A DNA stretch of 64,000 bases from Eutrophocola sp963925675 (GCA_963925675.1 CAWUSW010000073.1:12158-76157), one strand, 5' to 3'; counted from the first letter of the stretch, positions 43,238 through 53,737 are shown. Notes: generated from the letters alone by a model not told the origin. Numbers and translations: made by a program.

Positions 43238-44380
43238 ATGGTAAAAGCCCTTCGAGTAGCGATCCTTGCTGGAGAAGCATCAGGTGACATACTGGGTGCG
43301 GGGCTGATGCGTTCCCTTTCTTCGCTTCACCCGAATATATCCTTTTCCGGTATTGGCGGGCCCGAAATGGAAAGTGCTGGTTTGGACTCCCGTGTGCCCA
43401 TGGAACGCCTTTCAGTCATGGGACTTGTTGAACCACTGAAACGTCTGCCTGAACTTCTCGCTATACGTAAATCTTTTTATAAAACACTCAAGGATGATCC
43501 ACCGGATGTTTTTATCGGTATAGATTCTCCTGACTTTAATCTTGATCTTGAAAAGAAACTCAAACTGCTCAATATTCCGACAGTTCATTATGTGAGCCCG
43601 TCTGTATGGGCATGGCGTCAGGGTAGAATTAATAAAATCAGGCAGGCTGTGAATCTGATGCTGACGCTGTTTCCTTTTGAAGAAGAGTTTTATCAGGACA
43701 ATGGCGTGCCAGTTTGTTGTGTGGGCCATCCCCTGGCGGATGAATTACCGCTACAAGTTGATGTGGACAAGGCCAGGCTTGAATTGAGTTTTCCTGTAGA
43801 TGGTAAAATCCTTGCCATACTCCCTGGCTCAAGAGAGGGAGAAGTATCAAGATTGGGGCCGGTATTTCTGGAAACGGCAAGCTTATGCCTTGAGAAATGG
43901 CCAGCTTTAAAAATAGTCATACCCAGTGCCAATGCCGCAAGACATAAGCAGTTAAGGGTGATGCTTGATACCTTCGGCTTGCATCAAGTGACTTTGGTCG
44001 AGGGGAATTCGAGAAAAGTTATGGCTGCGGCTGACTGCGTATTAATGGCATCAGGAACGGCTGCACTTGAAGGCATGTTATTGAAAAAACCAATGATTGT
44101 TGCTTATAAAATGGCCCCCTTATCCTATGCCATTATTTCCCGCATGCTTAAAGCGCCTTATGTTTCTCTGCCCAATCTTCTTGCGAACAAGGCTCTGGTA
44201 CCGGAATTACTGCAGGATGCTGCAAACCCCGGGGAATTATTAGCTCAAATCAACCATTTATTGACTAGTGATGAGAATCGTCAGGAAGTAATAAGCACCT
44301 GGCAGTCCATCCATCAAAGCCTGCGACGTGATGCCAGTGATACCGCGGCAAAAGCTGTACTTAAATTATGCACAAACTGA
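43238..44380 (+). CDS. lpxB: Lipid A disaccharide synthase
   Basis: Membrane-associated GT19 glycosyltransferase that joins UDP-diacylglucosamine and lipid X, 380 residues. Landmarks are ILAGEASGDILGAGLMRSL, GIGGPEMESAGL, YVSPSVWAWRQGRI and LPGSREGEVSRLGPVFLE, then ASGTAALEGMLLKKPMIVAYK. It overlaps the rnhB start by 13 bases. The 96-base gap from lpxA shows no clear signal. Confidence 0.96.
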   Translation: MVKALRVAILAGEASGDILGAGLMRSLSSLHPNISFSGIGGPEMESAGLDSRVPMERLSVMGLVEPLKRLPELLAIRKSFYKTLKDDPPDVFIGIDSPDFNLDLEKKLKLLNIPTVHYVSPSVWAWRQGRINKIRQAVNLMLTLFPFEEEFYQDNGVPVCCVGHPLADELPLQVDVDKARLELSFPVDGKILAILPGSREGEVSRLGPVFLETASLCLEKWPALKIVIPSANAARHKQLRVMLDTFGLHQVTLVEGNSRKVMAAADCVLMASGTAALEGMLLKKPMIVAYKMAPLSYAIISRMLKAPYVSLPNLLANKALVPELLQDAANPGELLAQINHLLTSDENRQEVISTWQSIHQSLRRDASDTAAKAVLKLCTN

Positions 44381-44976
44381 TCTTGCCGCGGGCACTGGAT
44401 GAACACCTGTGTGTCCAGTTGATTGCCGGTGTTGATGAAGCCGGGAGAGGGCCGCTTGCTGGCGACGTTGTTGCCGCTGCGGTGATTCTGGATCCTGCTT
44501 TACATATTGAGGGATTAACAGATTCAAAAAAATTGACCGCTGCACAGCGCGAAAAATTATTTCCACTGATCAAACAACAAGCATTGTCATTTGCAATCGC
44601 CAGCGCCAGTGTTGAAGAGATTGATGCCCTGAATATTTTACAGGCGAGTTTGCTGGCAATGAAAAGAGCTGTAGCGGCACTGTCTGTTGATGCAGAGCTG
44701 GTCTACGTGGATGGCAATCGTTGCCCGGTATGGGAATATCAATCCCAGGCAGTGGTAAAAGGCGACAGTAAAATAGCGTCTATTGCCGCCGCATCGATTC
44801 TTGCTAAAGTTACCCGGGATCACGATTTGCAAAAATTGGATGAACATTATCCCGGCTATGGCTTCGCCAGGCATAAAGGCTATCCGACAAAACTTCACCT
44901 GGCGGCACTCAAGCTATTGGGGCCAAGCCCGGTGCACAGAAAATCCTTTGGGCCGGTGGCTCAATTACTTAAATAA
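44368..44976 (+). CDS. rnhB: Ribonuclease HII
   Basis: Removes RNA from RNA-DNA hybrids and misincorporated ribonucleotides; 202 residues, cytosolic. The catalytic acids are in GVDEAGRGPLAGDVVAAAV (Asp, Glu), VYVDGNRCP (Asp) and the downstream KVTRDHDL (Asp); GSRG-type KGDSKIASIAAASILAK is also present. It starts inside the end of lpxB. Confidence 0.95.
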   Translation: MHKLILPRALDEHLCVQLIAGVDEAGRGPLAGDVVAAAVILDPALHIEGLTDSKKLTAAQREKLFPLIKQQALSFAIASASVEEIDALNILQASLLAMKRAVAALSVDAELVYVDGNRCPVWEYQSQAVVKGDSKIASIAAASILAKVTRDHDLQKLDEHYPGYGFARHKGYPTKLHLAALKLLGPSPVHRKSFGPVAQLLK

Positions 44977-45054
44977 CAGTCATCAGGCTGTAATTGGTGT
45001 TTCAATCTGGTTACACTTTGGTGAACAACCCATAGTCAACATTGGCAGTCATTT

Positions 45055-48000
45055 ATGGCCCAGGATGCAAATAATATTCAGAATGCAGAGGCACCTCCGG
45101 AAGGTATTAAGCCTCCTGCCAGCTTTGTTCACCTTCGTGTTCATTCAGAATATTCAGTAATCGACGGTATTGTCCGGGTTAAAGGCCTTATTGAACAAAC
45201 TACAGCGCTCAACATGCCAGCTGTTGCCATCACCGATCATGTTAACTTTTACGCGCTGATTAAATTTTATACTGCAGCCAGCAGGGCTGGAATCAAGCCC
45301 ATTTGTGGTTGTGATTTACTGGTTGCCGATGATGAAAACCCTGAAAACATTTCTGTCATTGTCCTGCTTGTCAAAAACATTATTGGTTACAAAAACCTCA
45401 CAGAACTCATGTCCAGAGCGCATCTTGAGGGGCAATTTCGTGGTAATCCCTATATAAAACGCAGTTGGCTTAAGGCGAAATCTGAAGGCTTGATTGCGCT
45501 GTCCGGTGGCCGGGCTGGGGAAGTGGGAAAAGCCATTTTAAATGAAGATATGGACCTTGCTGAGCAATCATTGCAATTCCTGATGGGTGTATTTCCAGAC
45601 AGTTTTTATCTGGAGTTGCAGCGCACAGGTCGGCCAGGAGAAGAGGAGTATATCCAGGGAGCCGTCACGCTCGCCGACAAATTAGGCGTGCCTGTTGTGG
45701 CGACCAATGATGTGCGCTTTCTGGAAAGAAATGAATTTGAAGCCCATGAAGCACGAGTATGTATTAACGAGCGTCGAACGCTGGATGACCCGAGGCGATC
45801 CCGGGTTTACTCAGAAGAGCAATATCTGCGTTCTGCCGAAGAAATGCAGGAGCTGTTTAGTGATATTCCTGAGGCGCTGGAAAATAGTGTTGAAATAGCT
45901 CGACGCTGCAGCCTGACAATGGAACTGGGAAAACCTTATTTGCCTAATTACCCCATCCCTGAGGGAATGAGTGTAGAACAATTTCTACGTCAGGAAAGTG
46001 AAGCGGGACTGAAACAGCGCCTGGCTGCAACCTTTGATACTCAAAGCAATGACTTTCCTGAAAAAGTCAGACAATACCAGGAGCGTCTGGATTTTGAGCT
46101 GAACATTATCGATCAAATGGGTTTCCCGGGTTACTTTCTTATCGTAATGGAATTTATTCAGTGGGCTAAAAATAATGATATTCCGGTAGGGCCAGGCAGG
46201 GGATCCGGTGCCGGCTCGCTGGTAGCTTATGTTCTCAAGATTACTGACCTTGATCCTCTGGAATATGACCTGCTGTTTGAGCGCTTTCTTAATCCTGAGC
46301 GTGTTTCGATGCCTGATTTTGACGTGGATTTCTGCATGGAAGGCAGGGATCGCGTTATTGAACATGTTGCTGATCTTTATGGCCAGGATGCCGTGTCGCA
46401 GATTATTACCTTTGGCACCATGGCGGCCAAGGCTGTGATCAGGGATGTTGGCAGGGTACAAGGCAAGTCATACGCATTGGCGGACAAACTGTCCAAGCTG
46501 GTGCCTTTTGAAGTAGGGATGACACTTAAAAAAGCCCTCGAGCAGGAAAAGCAGCTTGTCGAATTTATTGATGCAGACGAAGAAGCTGAAGAAATTATGG
46601 AGATGGCCTTCAAGCTGGAAGGCCTGATTCGAAATGTAGGCAAGCATGCGGGAGGCGTTGTCATTGCGCCTACAAAACTTACCGATTTCTCTCCCCTGTA
46701 CTGTGACGAAAACGGCGCAAATCTGGTCACGCAGTTTGATAAGAATGATGTTGAAAGCGCTGGACTGGTGAAGTTCGATTTCCTTGGTTTAAGAACCCTG
46801 ACGATCATTGATTGGGCAGTGAAGATGATTAACGCAGTGGGTGGCAATAGCCGTGGCGAAATGATCGAAATTAATACCATTCCTCTGGCTGATCCTGCCG
46901 TTTACAGGATGTTGGAACAAGGAGATACCACCGCAATTTTCCAGCTTGAATCCAGAGGAATGAAAGACCTGATCAAGCGTCTCAAGCCCAGTAACTTCGA
47001 AGACATTATTGCCCTTGTTGCTCTTTTTCGGCCGGAGCCCCTGGGCTCAGGGATGGTAGATGATTTTATAAACAGAAAGCATGGTCGTATGTCAGTCAGT
47101 TATCCTCACCCTGATCTCGAGCCAGTATTAGAGAACACATACGGTGTCATACTTTATCAGGAACAGGTGATGCAGATTGCCCAGGTCCTGGCTGACTATA
47201 CTTTGGGTGGTGCAGATATGCTGCGTCGTGCCATGGGTAAAAAGAAGCCTGAGGAAATGCAAAAGCAGCGACTATTATTTCTTGAGGGAGCAGCTAACAA
47301 AAAAATTGATCCCAGGCAGGCTGAAACCATTTTTGATTTGATGGAAAAGTTTGCTGATTATGGTTTTAACAAATCCCATTCTGCGGCTTATGCCCTGGTG
47401 TCCTATCAAACTGCCTGGCTTAAATATTATTACCCGGCCCATTTCATGGCAGCGGTGTTGTCCGCTGATATGCAAAATACCGATAAAATCGTCATCCTGA
47501 TCGAAGAATGTCGACGCATGGCGATACCGCTGATTTCTCCGGATGTGAACAGTGGGCATTTTTCTTTTACAGTTGATAAGCAGGGCCGAATTATTTATGG
47601 CCTGGGTGCCATCAAGGGGCTTGGCGAAGGGCCAATAGAAAACATCATCATGGTAAGAGAGAAGTCAGGTTCATTTAAAAATATTTTTGACTTTTGTGAC
47701 CGCATAAATATGTCAGTGTTGAACAAACGCGCGATTGAAGCATTGATACGTTCAGGGGCGATGGACACTTTCGGTGCAGACAGAGCGGTACTTCTGGCCA
47801 GCATGAGTGAGGCGGTTAAAACTGCAGAACAAAGCGATCGCACGCAAGCCAGTGGTGTTGATGATATGTTTGGCGACCTGATCCCTTCAGAAAGTACTCA
47901 GGATGTTTATAGTAATTACCGTAAGGTGAAAGCATGGAGTGAGCAACGCCGCTTGCAGGAAGAAAAAGATTCACTGGGTTTATATTTATCCGGTCATCCT

Positions 48001-48630
48001 ATAGAAGAGTATCTTCCTGAGATTCAATTGATGACAAAAAATCGGATTGTTAATCTCAAAGCTGACAAAAGTAATCAGATGGTGATTGGTCTCATCCATG
48101 ACATGCGCATAATTAAAAGCAAAAGGGGAGACACTATTGCCATTCTTACCCTTGATGATAGAAGTGCGCGTATAGAAGTATCTCTTTTTGGCGAAGTGTA
48201 TGAAAGTTGCCGGGAGATATTGAGCAAGGACATTGTCGTTTTTGTTGAAGGGGCGGTTAGTCTGGATGAGTATAGTGGCAACAGCTCTTTACAGATTCGT
48301 GCCCGTAAAATTATGAGCTTCAAGGATGCCAGACAACAGTATGTGCGCAATATCACCCTTGATTTGCAACAGGAGAATTTGCCTGTAGAATCGCTGCAAA
48401 TTTTGCAGAATATCCTTGCTGAATACAATAATTCTGCGGATGGTAGCAATGTCCACGGTGCTGAAAATAATGAAGAAGGCGCTTGTGATGTGGTGGTCAA
48501 TTATTCCCGGCAAGGCGTGACGGGAAGCATCTTGTTGGGCAAGCAGTGGCGTGTTCATGTTGAAGATGAGTTGCTGCACAAACTTAAGGAACAGTATGGG
48601 GCAGGGCAGATTAACCTGAATTATCGCTAG
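45055..48630 (+). CDS. dnaE: DNA polymerase III alpha subunit
   Basis: Replicative polymerase, 1191 residues, slightly longer than E. coli DnaE (1160). The N-terminal PHP domain starts FVHLRVHSEYSVIDGIVRVK after about 22 extra residues. Polymerase catalytic Asps are in MPDFDVDFCMEGRDRVIEHV, with the third in the palm (RRAMGKKKPEEM region nearby). The fingers carry NVGKHAGGVVIAP and FNKSHSAAYALVSYQTAWLK. An OB-fold follows (GLIHDMRIIKSKRGDTIAIL), then the tau-binding C-terminus. It lies between rnhB and accA as usual. Confidence 0.97.
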   Translation: MAQDANNIQNAEAPPEGIKPPASFVHLRVHSEYSVIDGIVRVKGLIEQTTALNMPAVAITDHVNFYALIKFYTAASRAGIKPICGCDLLVADDENPENISVIVLLVKNIIGYKNLTELMSRAHLEGQFRGNPYIKRSWLKAKSEGLIALSGGRAGEVGKAILNEDMDLAEQSLQFLMGVFPDSFYLELQRTGRPGEEEYIQGAVTLADKLGVPVVATNDVRFLERNEFEAHEARVCINERRTLDDPRRSRVYSEEQYLRSAEEMQELFSDIPEALENSVEIARRCSLTMELGKPYLPNYPIPEGMSVEQFLRQESEAGLKQRLAATFDTQSNDFPEKVRQYQERLDFELNIIDQMGFPGYFLIVMEFIQWAKNNDIPVGPGRGSGAGSLVAYVLKITDLDPLEYDLLFERFLNPERVSMPDFDVDFCMEGRDRVIEHVADLYGQDAVSQIITFGTMAAKAVIRDVGRVQGKSYALADKLSKLVPFEVGMTLKKALEQEKQLVEFIDADEEAEEIMEMAFKLEGLIRNVGKHAGGVVIAPTKLTDFSPLYCDENGANLVTQFDKNDVESAGLVKFDFLGLRTLTIIDWAVKMINAVGGNSRGEMIEINTIPLADPAVYRMLEQGDTTAIFQLESRGMKDLIKRLKPSNFEDIIALVALFRPEPLGSGMVDDFINRKHGRMSVSYPHPDLEPVLENTYGVILYQEQVMQIAQVLADYTLGGADMLRRAMGKKKPEEMQKQRLLFLEGAANKKIDPRQAETIFDLMEKFADYGFNKSHSAAYALVSYQTAWLKYYYPAHFMAAVLSADMQNTDKIVILIEECRRMAIPLISPDVNSGHFSFTVDKQGRIIYGLGAIKGLGEGPIENIIMVREKSGSFKNIFDFCDRINMSVLNKRAIEALIRSGAMDTFGADRAVLLASMSEAVKTAEQSDRTQASGVDDMFGDLIPSESTQDVYSNYRKVKAWSEQRRLQEEKDSLGLYLSGHPIEEYLPEIQLMTKNRIVNLKADKSNQMVIGLIHDMRIIKSKRGDTIAILTLDDRSARIEVSLFGEVYESCREILSKDIVVFVEGAVSLDEYSGNSSLQIRARKIMSFKDARQQYVRNITLDLQQENLPVESLQILQNILAEYNNSADGSNVHGAENNEEGACDVVVNYSRQGVTGSILLGKQWRVHVEDELLHKLKEQYGAGQINLNYR

Positions 48631-48682
48631 TATTTTAAAAACAATTTTTTAAGTAACTTACAAGGTAACAACAAGACACAAC

Positions 48683-49636
48683 ATGAATCCTGATTATCTA
48701 GATTTTGAGCAACCTATCGCTGATCTTGAAGTAAAAATCAATGAGCTGCGACTTGTCGGTGCAGACAATAAACTTAATATCAATGAAGAGATCGTCAAGC
48801 TTCAGGATAAAAGCCAAAAATTAACGCAAAAAATATTCTCTTCTCTCACCCCCTGGCAGGTGTCATTGCTGGCACGGCATCCTTTAAGACCTTATACAGA
48901 AGATTTTATTCAACATATCTTTACAGATTTTGATGAATTACATGGTGACCGCTATTTTGCAGATGACCAGGCCTTGATCGGCGGCGTTGCCCGGCTTGAT
49001 GATATTCCTGTGATGATTATTGGCCATCAGAAAGGGCGCAGTACTAATGAGAAGGTAAAACGGAATTTTGGTATGCCGAAACCAGAGGGATACCGAAAAG
49101 CCCGACGCTTAATGCTGATGGCTGAGCGTTACAAAATGCCAGTGTTAACCTTTATCGATACGCCTGGCGCCTATCCTGGTATTGATTCGGAAGCACGTGG
49201 AATTAACGAGGCAATTGCAGAAAACCTGGCTGTCATGTCACGTCTGAAAACACCTATTATTGCCACCGTGACAGGTGAAGGCAATTCAGGGGGAGCCATT
49301 GCTATTGGCGTTTGTGATCATTTGAATATGCTGCAGTATTCCACCTATTTTGTTATTTCGCCGGAAGGTTGCGCGACAATTCTGTGGAAATCCTCTGATT
49401 ATAAAGCTGATGCCGCGAAAGCGATGGGGGTAACTTCAGAGCGCCTCGAAGATCTTGGTATTGTTGACAGCACCATTGCAGAACCACTGGGTGGTGCTCA
49501 TCGGGATATCAAGTTGATGTCTGAAAGAATCAAGGGAAAGCTGATTGAACAGATACAGCAGTTTAGTAATATGGATATTGATGCATTATTACAGCGTCGA
49601 TATAAACGTCTTATGAGCCACGGCAGTTCACAATAG
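48683..49636 (+). CDS. accA: Acetyl-CoA carboxylase carboxyltransferase subunit alpha
   Basis: Alpha subunit of the carboxyltransferase that makes malonyl-CoA for fatty acid synthesis, 317 residues. The N-terminal coiled segment LDFEQPIADLEVKINELR is followed by the crotonase-like core (GDRYFADDQALIGGVARLDD, TFIDTPGAYPGIDSEARGIN, GEGNSGGAIAIGVCDHLNML). The ATG lies 52 bases after dnaE. Confidence 0.97.
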   Translation: MNPDYLDFEQPIADLEVKINELRLVGADNKLNINEEIVKLQDKSQKLTQKIFSSLTPWQVSLLARHPLRPYTEDFIQHIFTDFDELHGDRYFADDQALIGGVARLDDIPVMIIGHQKGRSTNEKVKRNFGMPKPEGYRKARRLMLMAERYKMPVLTFIDTPGAYPGIDSEARGINEAIAENLAVMSRLKTPIIATVTGEGNSGGAIAIGVCDHLNMLQYSTYFVISPEGCATILWKSSDYKADAAKAMGVTSERLEDLGIVDSTIAEPLGGAHRDIKLMSERIKGKLIEQIQQFSNMDIDALLQRRYKRLMSHGSSQ

Positions 49637-49708
49637 CTCATTTTAGTTCACCTGTGCTTACTTTAACTAAATGAATATGCCAGTGTGTCTGGCAAGGCGC
49701 ATTTAACT

Positions 49709-51076
49709 ATGGCCTTTTCTCCCCAACAGCTAATCTCCCAGCTACCAGAAGGTCAGTTTGCCTGTCTGCTTGGTTTCAGTGGCGGTCTGGATTCTCACGT
49801 CTTATTGCATAGCCTGTGTCAGTTAAGAGATTCTGCTGATACTCGAATAAACTTGAAAGCGATTCATGTACATCATGGCCTTAGTGCTTGTGCAGATCTA
49901 TGGGCTGAGCATTGTCGTGCAGTTTGTGCAGCCTATAATGTTCCCCTGCAAGTATGCAAAGTGTCAGTAGAAAATTCAGGGCAGGGACTTGAAAATGCCG
50001 CGCGGAACGCCCGCTTGGGCGTTTTTCAGGAGAATTTAAGTGCCGATGAATACTTGCTGACAGCACATCATCTCGATGATCAGATGGAAACCATGCTGTT
50101 TCGCATGATGCGCGGGACCGGCTTGAGAGGCTTGTCCGGTATTTCCCTGGAGCGGCCATTGGGTAGAGGAAAGTTGCTACGGCCTCTCCTTGGTGTTGAT
50201 CGCACAGCGCTAAAACAGTATGCCGAGCAGCAAGGTCTGGAATGGATTGAAGACGAAAGTAATGCGCACGAGGATTTTGATCGCAATTACCTGAGACAAA
50301 AAGTGATGCCCTTATTGTCTTCACGATGGCCTGGATATAGAAAAAACTGGCAACGCCTGGCTCAACTTGCCGGAGAAGGTCAAACCCTGCAACGAGAGCT
50401 GGGCATGCAGGATCTTGTCAAAGTCCAGAATGGCATCCATCGTCTGGATATTGCCTGCCTGCTGGAATTTTCCCCGCTGCGTCAACGTAACATTGTACGC
50501 CAGTGGTTTCTTTTCCTGGAGGAAAACCATGGGATTCCTGCGCCGGATTATTATGTTGTAGAAAGGCTGTTTGATGAACTGATTCCTGCAGCTGAAGATG
50601 GCGCGCCCATGCTGACATGGGAAAAAGCAGGGCTAAGGGTGGAAGTCAGACGTTATGCCTCTCGCATATACCTTGTGCTTCCTGAGCAGATCAGTACAGG
50701 CGCTGATAAAATATCCTGGGATACATCAGGTCCTCTGGTCTTGCCGGGTCACCTGGGGAATCTGTCCTTGATAGAAAGCAGTGAAGACGGCATTGCACTC
50801 ATTCCCGGGGAAACCCTGGAAGTAGGCTTCAAACAGGGGGGTGAGACAGTTAAACCGGCTGGCCGGAAAACACGCCCGATGAAGAAAGTTCTGCCAGATT
50901 ATGGCGTTCCACCCTGGTTGCGCGAAAAAACACCCTTTATTTATCGCCAGGGCGAATTGCTGGCAGTTGCCGACCTGTTTGTCTGTGATCAGCATCAGCT
51001 TGATATTAATCCAGAGAATGATAAAAAAATGTTCAAACTTCAGTGGCTCAGGTCAGATTTACATTGTGGCTATTAA
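49709..51076 (+). CDS. tilS: tRNA(Ile)-lysidine synthase
   Basis: Converts C34 of the CAU-anticodon tRNA-Ile to lysidine, an essential step. About 455 residues from ATG 49709; a GTG at 49685 would add eight unlike the family. The N-type ATP pyrophosphatase loop GFSGGLDSHVLLHS is near residue 22. AIHVHHGL, TAHHLDDQMETMLFRMMRGTG and IEDESNAHEDFDRNYLR follow, then the C-terminal tRNA-binding domains ending near GEEVKPAGR-like GGETVKPAGRKTRPMKKVL. Confidence 0.94.
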   Translation: MAFSPQQLISQLPEGQFACLLGFSGGLDSHVLLHSLCQLRDSADTRINLKAIHVHHGLSACADLWAEHCRAVCAAYNVPLQVCKVSVENSGQGLENAARNARLGVFQENLSADEYLLTAHHLDDQMETMLFRMMRGTGLRGLSGISLERPLGRGKLLRPLLGVDRTALKQYAEQQGLEWIEDESNAHEDFDRNYLRQKVMPLLSSRWPGYRKNWQRLAQLAGEGQTLQRELGMQDLVKVQNGIHRLDIACLLEFSPLRQRNIVRQWFLFLEENHGIPAPDYYVVERLFDELIPAAEDGAPMLTWEKAGLRVEVRRYASRIYLVLPEQISTGADKISWDTSGPLVLPGHLGNLSLIESSEDGIALIPGETLEVGFKQGGETVKPAGRKTRPMKKVLPDYGVPPWLREKTPFIYRQGELLAVADLFVCDQHQLDINPENDKKMFKLQWLRSDLHCGY

Positions 51077-51137
51077 GGCTATCTGATAACCTGCACTTCC
51101 ATCAGAAACGCAGTATAAAACAACTGATGGACCATAA

Positions 51138-52805
51138 ATGACACGGTTTATTTTTATCACAGGTGGTGTTGTATCCTCCCTTGGCAAAGGGATAACTTCC
51201 GCTTCTCTTGCCGCAATCCTCGAAGCTCGTGGTCTCAATGTGACCATGCTTAAACTTGACCCTTATATTAATGTTGATCCGGGCACTATGAGCCCATTCC
51301 AGCATGGAGAAGTGTTTGTCACCGAAGACGGTGCGGAAACCGATCTGGACCTTGGGCATTATGAGCGCTTTATCCGCAAGACCCTTTCGCAGAAAAACAA
51401 CTTTACGGCAGGGCGCATTTACGAAGAAGTAATCAAGAAAGAGCGTCGCGGAGATTATCTTGGAGCCACCATTCAGGTTATTCCCCATATTACCGATGAA
51501 ATAAAAGCGCGCGTCATTGATGGCGCCGGCGATGCTGATGTTGCTCTTGTGGAAATCGGCGGTACAGTGGGAGATATCGAGTCTCAGCCCTTCCTGGAAG
51601 CTGTAAGGCAATTAAAAGTAGAGCTTGGTTCTGAGCGCGCCTTGTTCCTGCATCTCACGCTGGTGCCTTATATCAGTACTGCTGGTGAAACCAAGACCAA
51701 GCCTACACAGCATAGTGTGCGCGATCTGCGCTCAATTGGTATTCAGCCGGATATCCTGGTGTGCCGTTCTGATCATGAGATCCCGGAATCTGCCCGCAAG
51801 AAAATCTCCCTGTTTACCAATGTTGAATTAGCTGCAGTGGTATCCCTTGAAGATACTGCCACGATTTATTCCGCCCCAATTCTTCTCCATAACACTGGTA
51901 TCGATGAAATTATTTTGAATCGCTTCAGACTGGAGTGTCCGGTAGCGGATCTATCAGAATGGGAAAGCGTTGTCGAAGCAACCCTGAATCCTGATCGTGA
52001 AGTACATGTTGCGATGGTAGGAAAATATATGGAATTACTGGATGCCTATAAATCCCTGATTGAAGCGATTAAGCATGCAGGAATTCAAACGCGCACCCGG
52101 GTAAAAATGCGCTATATAGATGCGGAAACTATCGACAAAGAAGGTTTCTCAGTTCTTGAAGGTGTCGATGCCATCGTAGTTCCTGGCGGCTTCGGCGAAA
52201 GGGGCATTGAAGGCATGATCAGTACTGCTCAGTATGCCAGAGAACAAAAAATTCCCTATCTTGGTATCTGTCTTGGTTTGCATGTTGCGGTAATAGAGTA
52301 TGCCCGTCATGTACTTAAGCTGCCAGGAGCGCACAGTACTGAATTTGAACGCAACACGTCTGATCCTGTCATTGCCATGATTACCGAGTGGCTAACCGCT
52401 GATGGTGATCTTGAAGTCAGAGATGAAAACTCGGATCTGGGCGGCACTATGCGTCTTGGCGGGCAGGAGTGTCGTCTGGAAGATGACTCTATTGCCAAAG
52501 CCTGTTACCAGAAAGATGTGATTGTTGAGCGCCACCGTCATCGCTATGAGGTGAATAATAATTATGTTGAGAAGCTGGAAAGCCACGGTATGCGATTTAC
52601 GGGTAAATCTCTGGATGGCAACTTGATGGAAGTGCTCGAAGTAAAAGATCACCCCTGGTTTCTGGCCTGCCAGTTTCATCCGGAATTCACCTCAACACCC
52701 AGAGATGGACATCCGCTGTTCACCGGATTTATCAAGGCAGCGATCAGTCATAATGACGGACAGCAGGAATGCACAGACTCTTCGTCAGTAGCTGTCACCA
52801 GTTGA
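51138..52805 (+). CDS. pyrG: CTP synthase
   Basis: Converts UTP and glutamine to CTP, 555 residues, cytosolic. The synthase domain shows FITGGVVSSLGKGITSASLA, DPYINVDPGTMSPFQHGEVF and GGTVGDIESQPFLEA. The glutamine amidotransferase domain has the nucleophile in GICLGLHVAVIEYA and the His-Glu pair in CQFHPEFTSTP. The residue four places after the nucleophile is His where E. coli has Gln (GICLGMQ), a substitution in the glutamine pocket. It is followed by kdsA after 17 bases. Confidence 0.96.
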   Translation: MTRFIFITGGVVSSLGKGITSASLAAILEARGLNVTMLKLDPYINVDPGTMSPFQHGEVFVTEDGAETDLDLGHYERFIRKTLSQKNNFTAGRIYEEVIKKERRGDYLGATIQVIPHITDEIKARVIDGAGDADVALVEIGGTVGDIESQPFLEAVRQLKVELGSERALFLHLTLVPYISTAGETKTKPTQHSVRDLRSIGIQPDILVCRSDHEIPESARKKISLFTNVELAAVVSLEDTATIYSAPILLHNTGIDEIILNRFRLECPVADLSEWESVVEATLNPDREVHVAMVGKYMELLDAYKSLIEAIKHAGIQTRTRVKMRYIDAETIDKEGFSVLEGVDAIVVPGGFGERGIEGMISTAQYAREQKIPYLGICLGLHVAVIEYARHVLKLPGAHSTEFERNTSDPVIAMITEWLTADGDLEVRDENSDLGGTMRLGGQECRLEDDSIAKACYQKDVIVERHRHRYEVNNNYVEKLESHGMRFTGKSLDGNLMEVLEVKDHPWFLACQFHPEFTSTPRDGHPLFTGFIKAAISHNDGQQECTDSSSVAVTS

Positions 52806-52822
52806 CCCAGAGTCGATAAAAA

Positions 52823-53665
52823 ATGACAACTACAATTAAAGTGGGTGATATCAATATAGCCAATAATGCCCCGATGGTGCTTATTGGTGGTTTGAATGTG
52901 CTGGAAGATGAGGCCCTTGCATTGGAAGTGGCTGATTGCTTTGACAGTGTGTGCAGATCGCTGTCGATTCCCTATATTTTTAAAGCCTCTTTTGATAAAG
53001 CAAACCGTTCTTCAATTAACTCCTATCGTGGGCCTGGCCTTGAACAGGGCATGAAAATCCTGACAAAAGTCAGGGAAACCTACAATGTCCCACTCATCAC
53101 TGATGTCCATGAACCTTATCAGGTTGAAGCGGTGGCGGAAGTGGTAGATATTTTACAGTTACCGGCTTTTCTGTCACGTCAGACTGATCTGGTTGAGGCC
53201 ATGGCCAAAACCGGCAAGGTAATCAATATCAAGAAAGCCCAGTTTCTTTCTCCAGCGGAGATGGGCAATATTTTGCAAAAATTCGAAGAAGCCGGGAATT
53301 CACAATTGATGCTGTGTGAGCGCGGCTCCAGCTTCGGTTATAACAACCTGGTGGTGGATATGCTGGGTTTCCCCGTTATGAAGGATTTCGGTTATCCATT
53401 AATTTTTGATGTCACTCACTCACTGCAATTGCCCGGTGGTCAGGCCAGTAGCGCAGGAGGGCGCCGCAAGGATGTTAGTTCTCTGGCACGTTCAGGTGTT
53501 GCACAAAAGATAGCAGGCGTTTTTATTGAAGCGCACCCTGACCCCGCCAAAGCCCTCTGCGACGGACCCTGTGCATTACCCATTGAAAAGCTGGAAGCTT
53601 TTCTGAGCCAGTTAAAAGCACTGGATGATCTGGTCAAGGCGCAGGAAGAAATTGATACAGCGTGA
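52823..53665 (+). CDS. kdsA: 3-deoxy-8-phosphooctulonate synthase
   Basis: Makes Kdo-8-phosphate from arabinose-5-phosphate and PEP for LPS core; 280 residues, TIM barrel. Landmarks include FKASFDKANRSSINSYRGPG, TDVHEPYQ, LPAFLSRQTDL and INIKKAQFLSPAEM, then ERGSSFGYNNLVVDM and GVFIEAHPDPAKALCDGP. Lacking the metal-ligand Cys of class II enzymes is expected, since position NIKKAQ is of the E. coli-like non-metal class. It sits between pyrG and eno. Confidence 0.96.
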   Translation: MTTTIKVGDINIANNAPMVLIGGLNVLEDEALALEVADCFDSVCRSLSIPYIFKASFDKANRSSINSYRGPGLEQGMKILTKVRETYNVPLITDVHEPYQVEAVAEVVDILQLPAFLSRQTDLVEAMAKTGKVINIKKAQFLSPAEMGNILQKFEEAGNSQLMLCERGSSFGYNNLVVDMLGFPVMKDFGYPLIFDVTHSLQLPGGQASSAGGRRKDVSSLARSGVAQKIAGVFIEAHPDPAKALCDGPCALPIEKLEAFLSQLKALDDLVKAQEEIDTA

Positions 53666-53737
53666 AGCAATTAATGCGCGCAACTACCTCAATAAAATCG
53701 TTTTTATTAACTCGGCAGTAAATTTCGAAGGTTTTAA

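Noticed and set aside
48631..48660. Terminator after dnaE
   Set aside because: An A/T-rich inverted repeat without a GC stem; accA follows closely and is probably cotranscribed.
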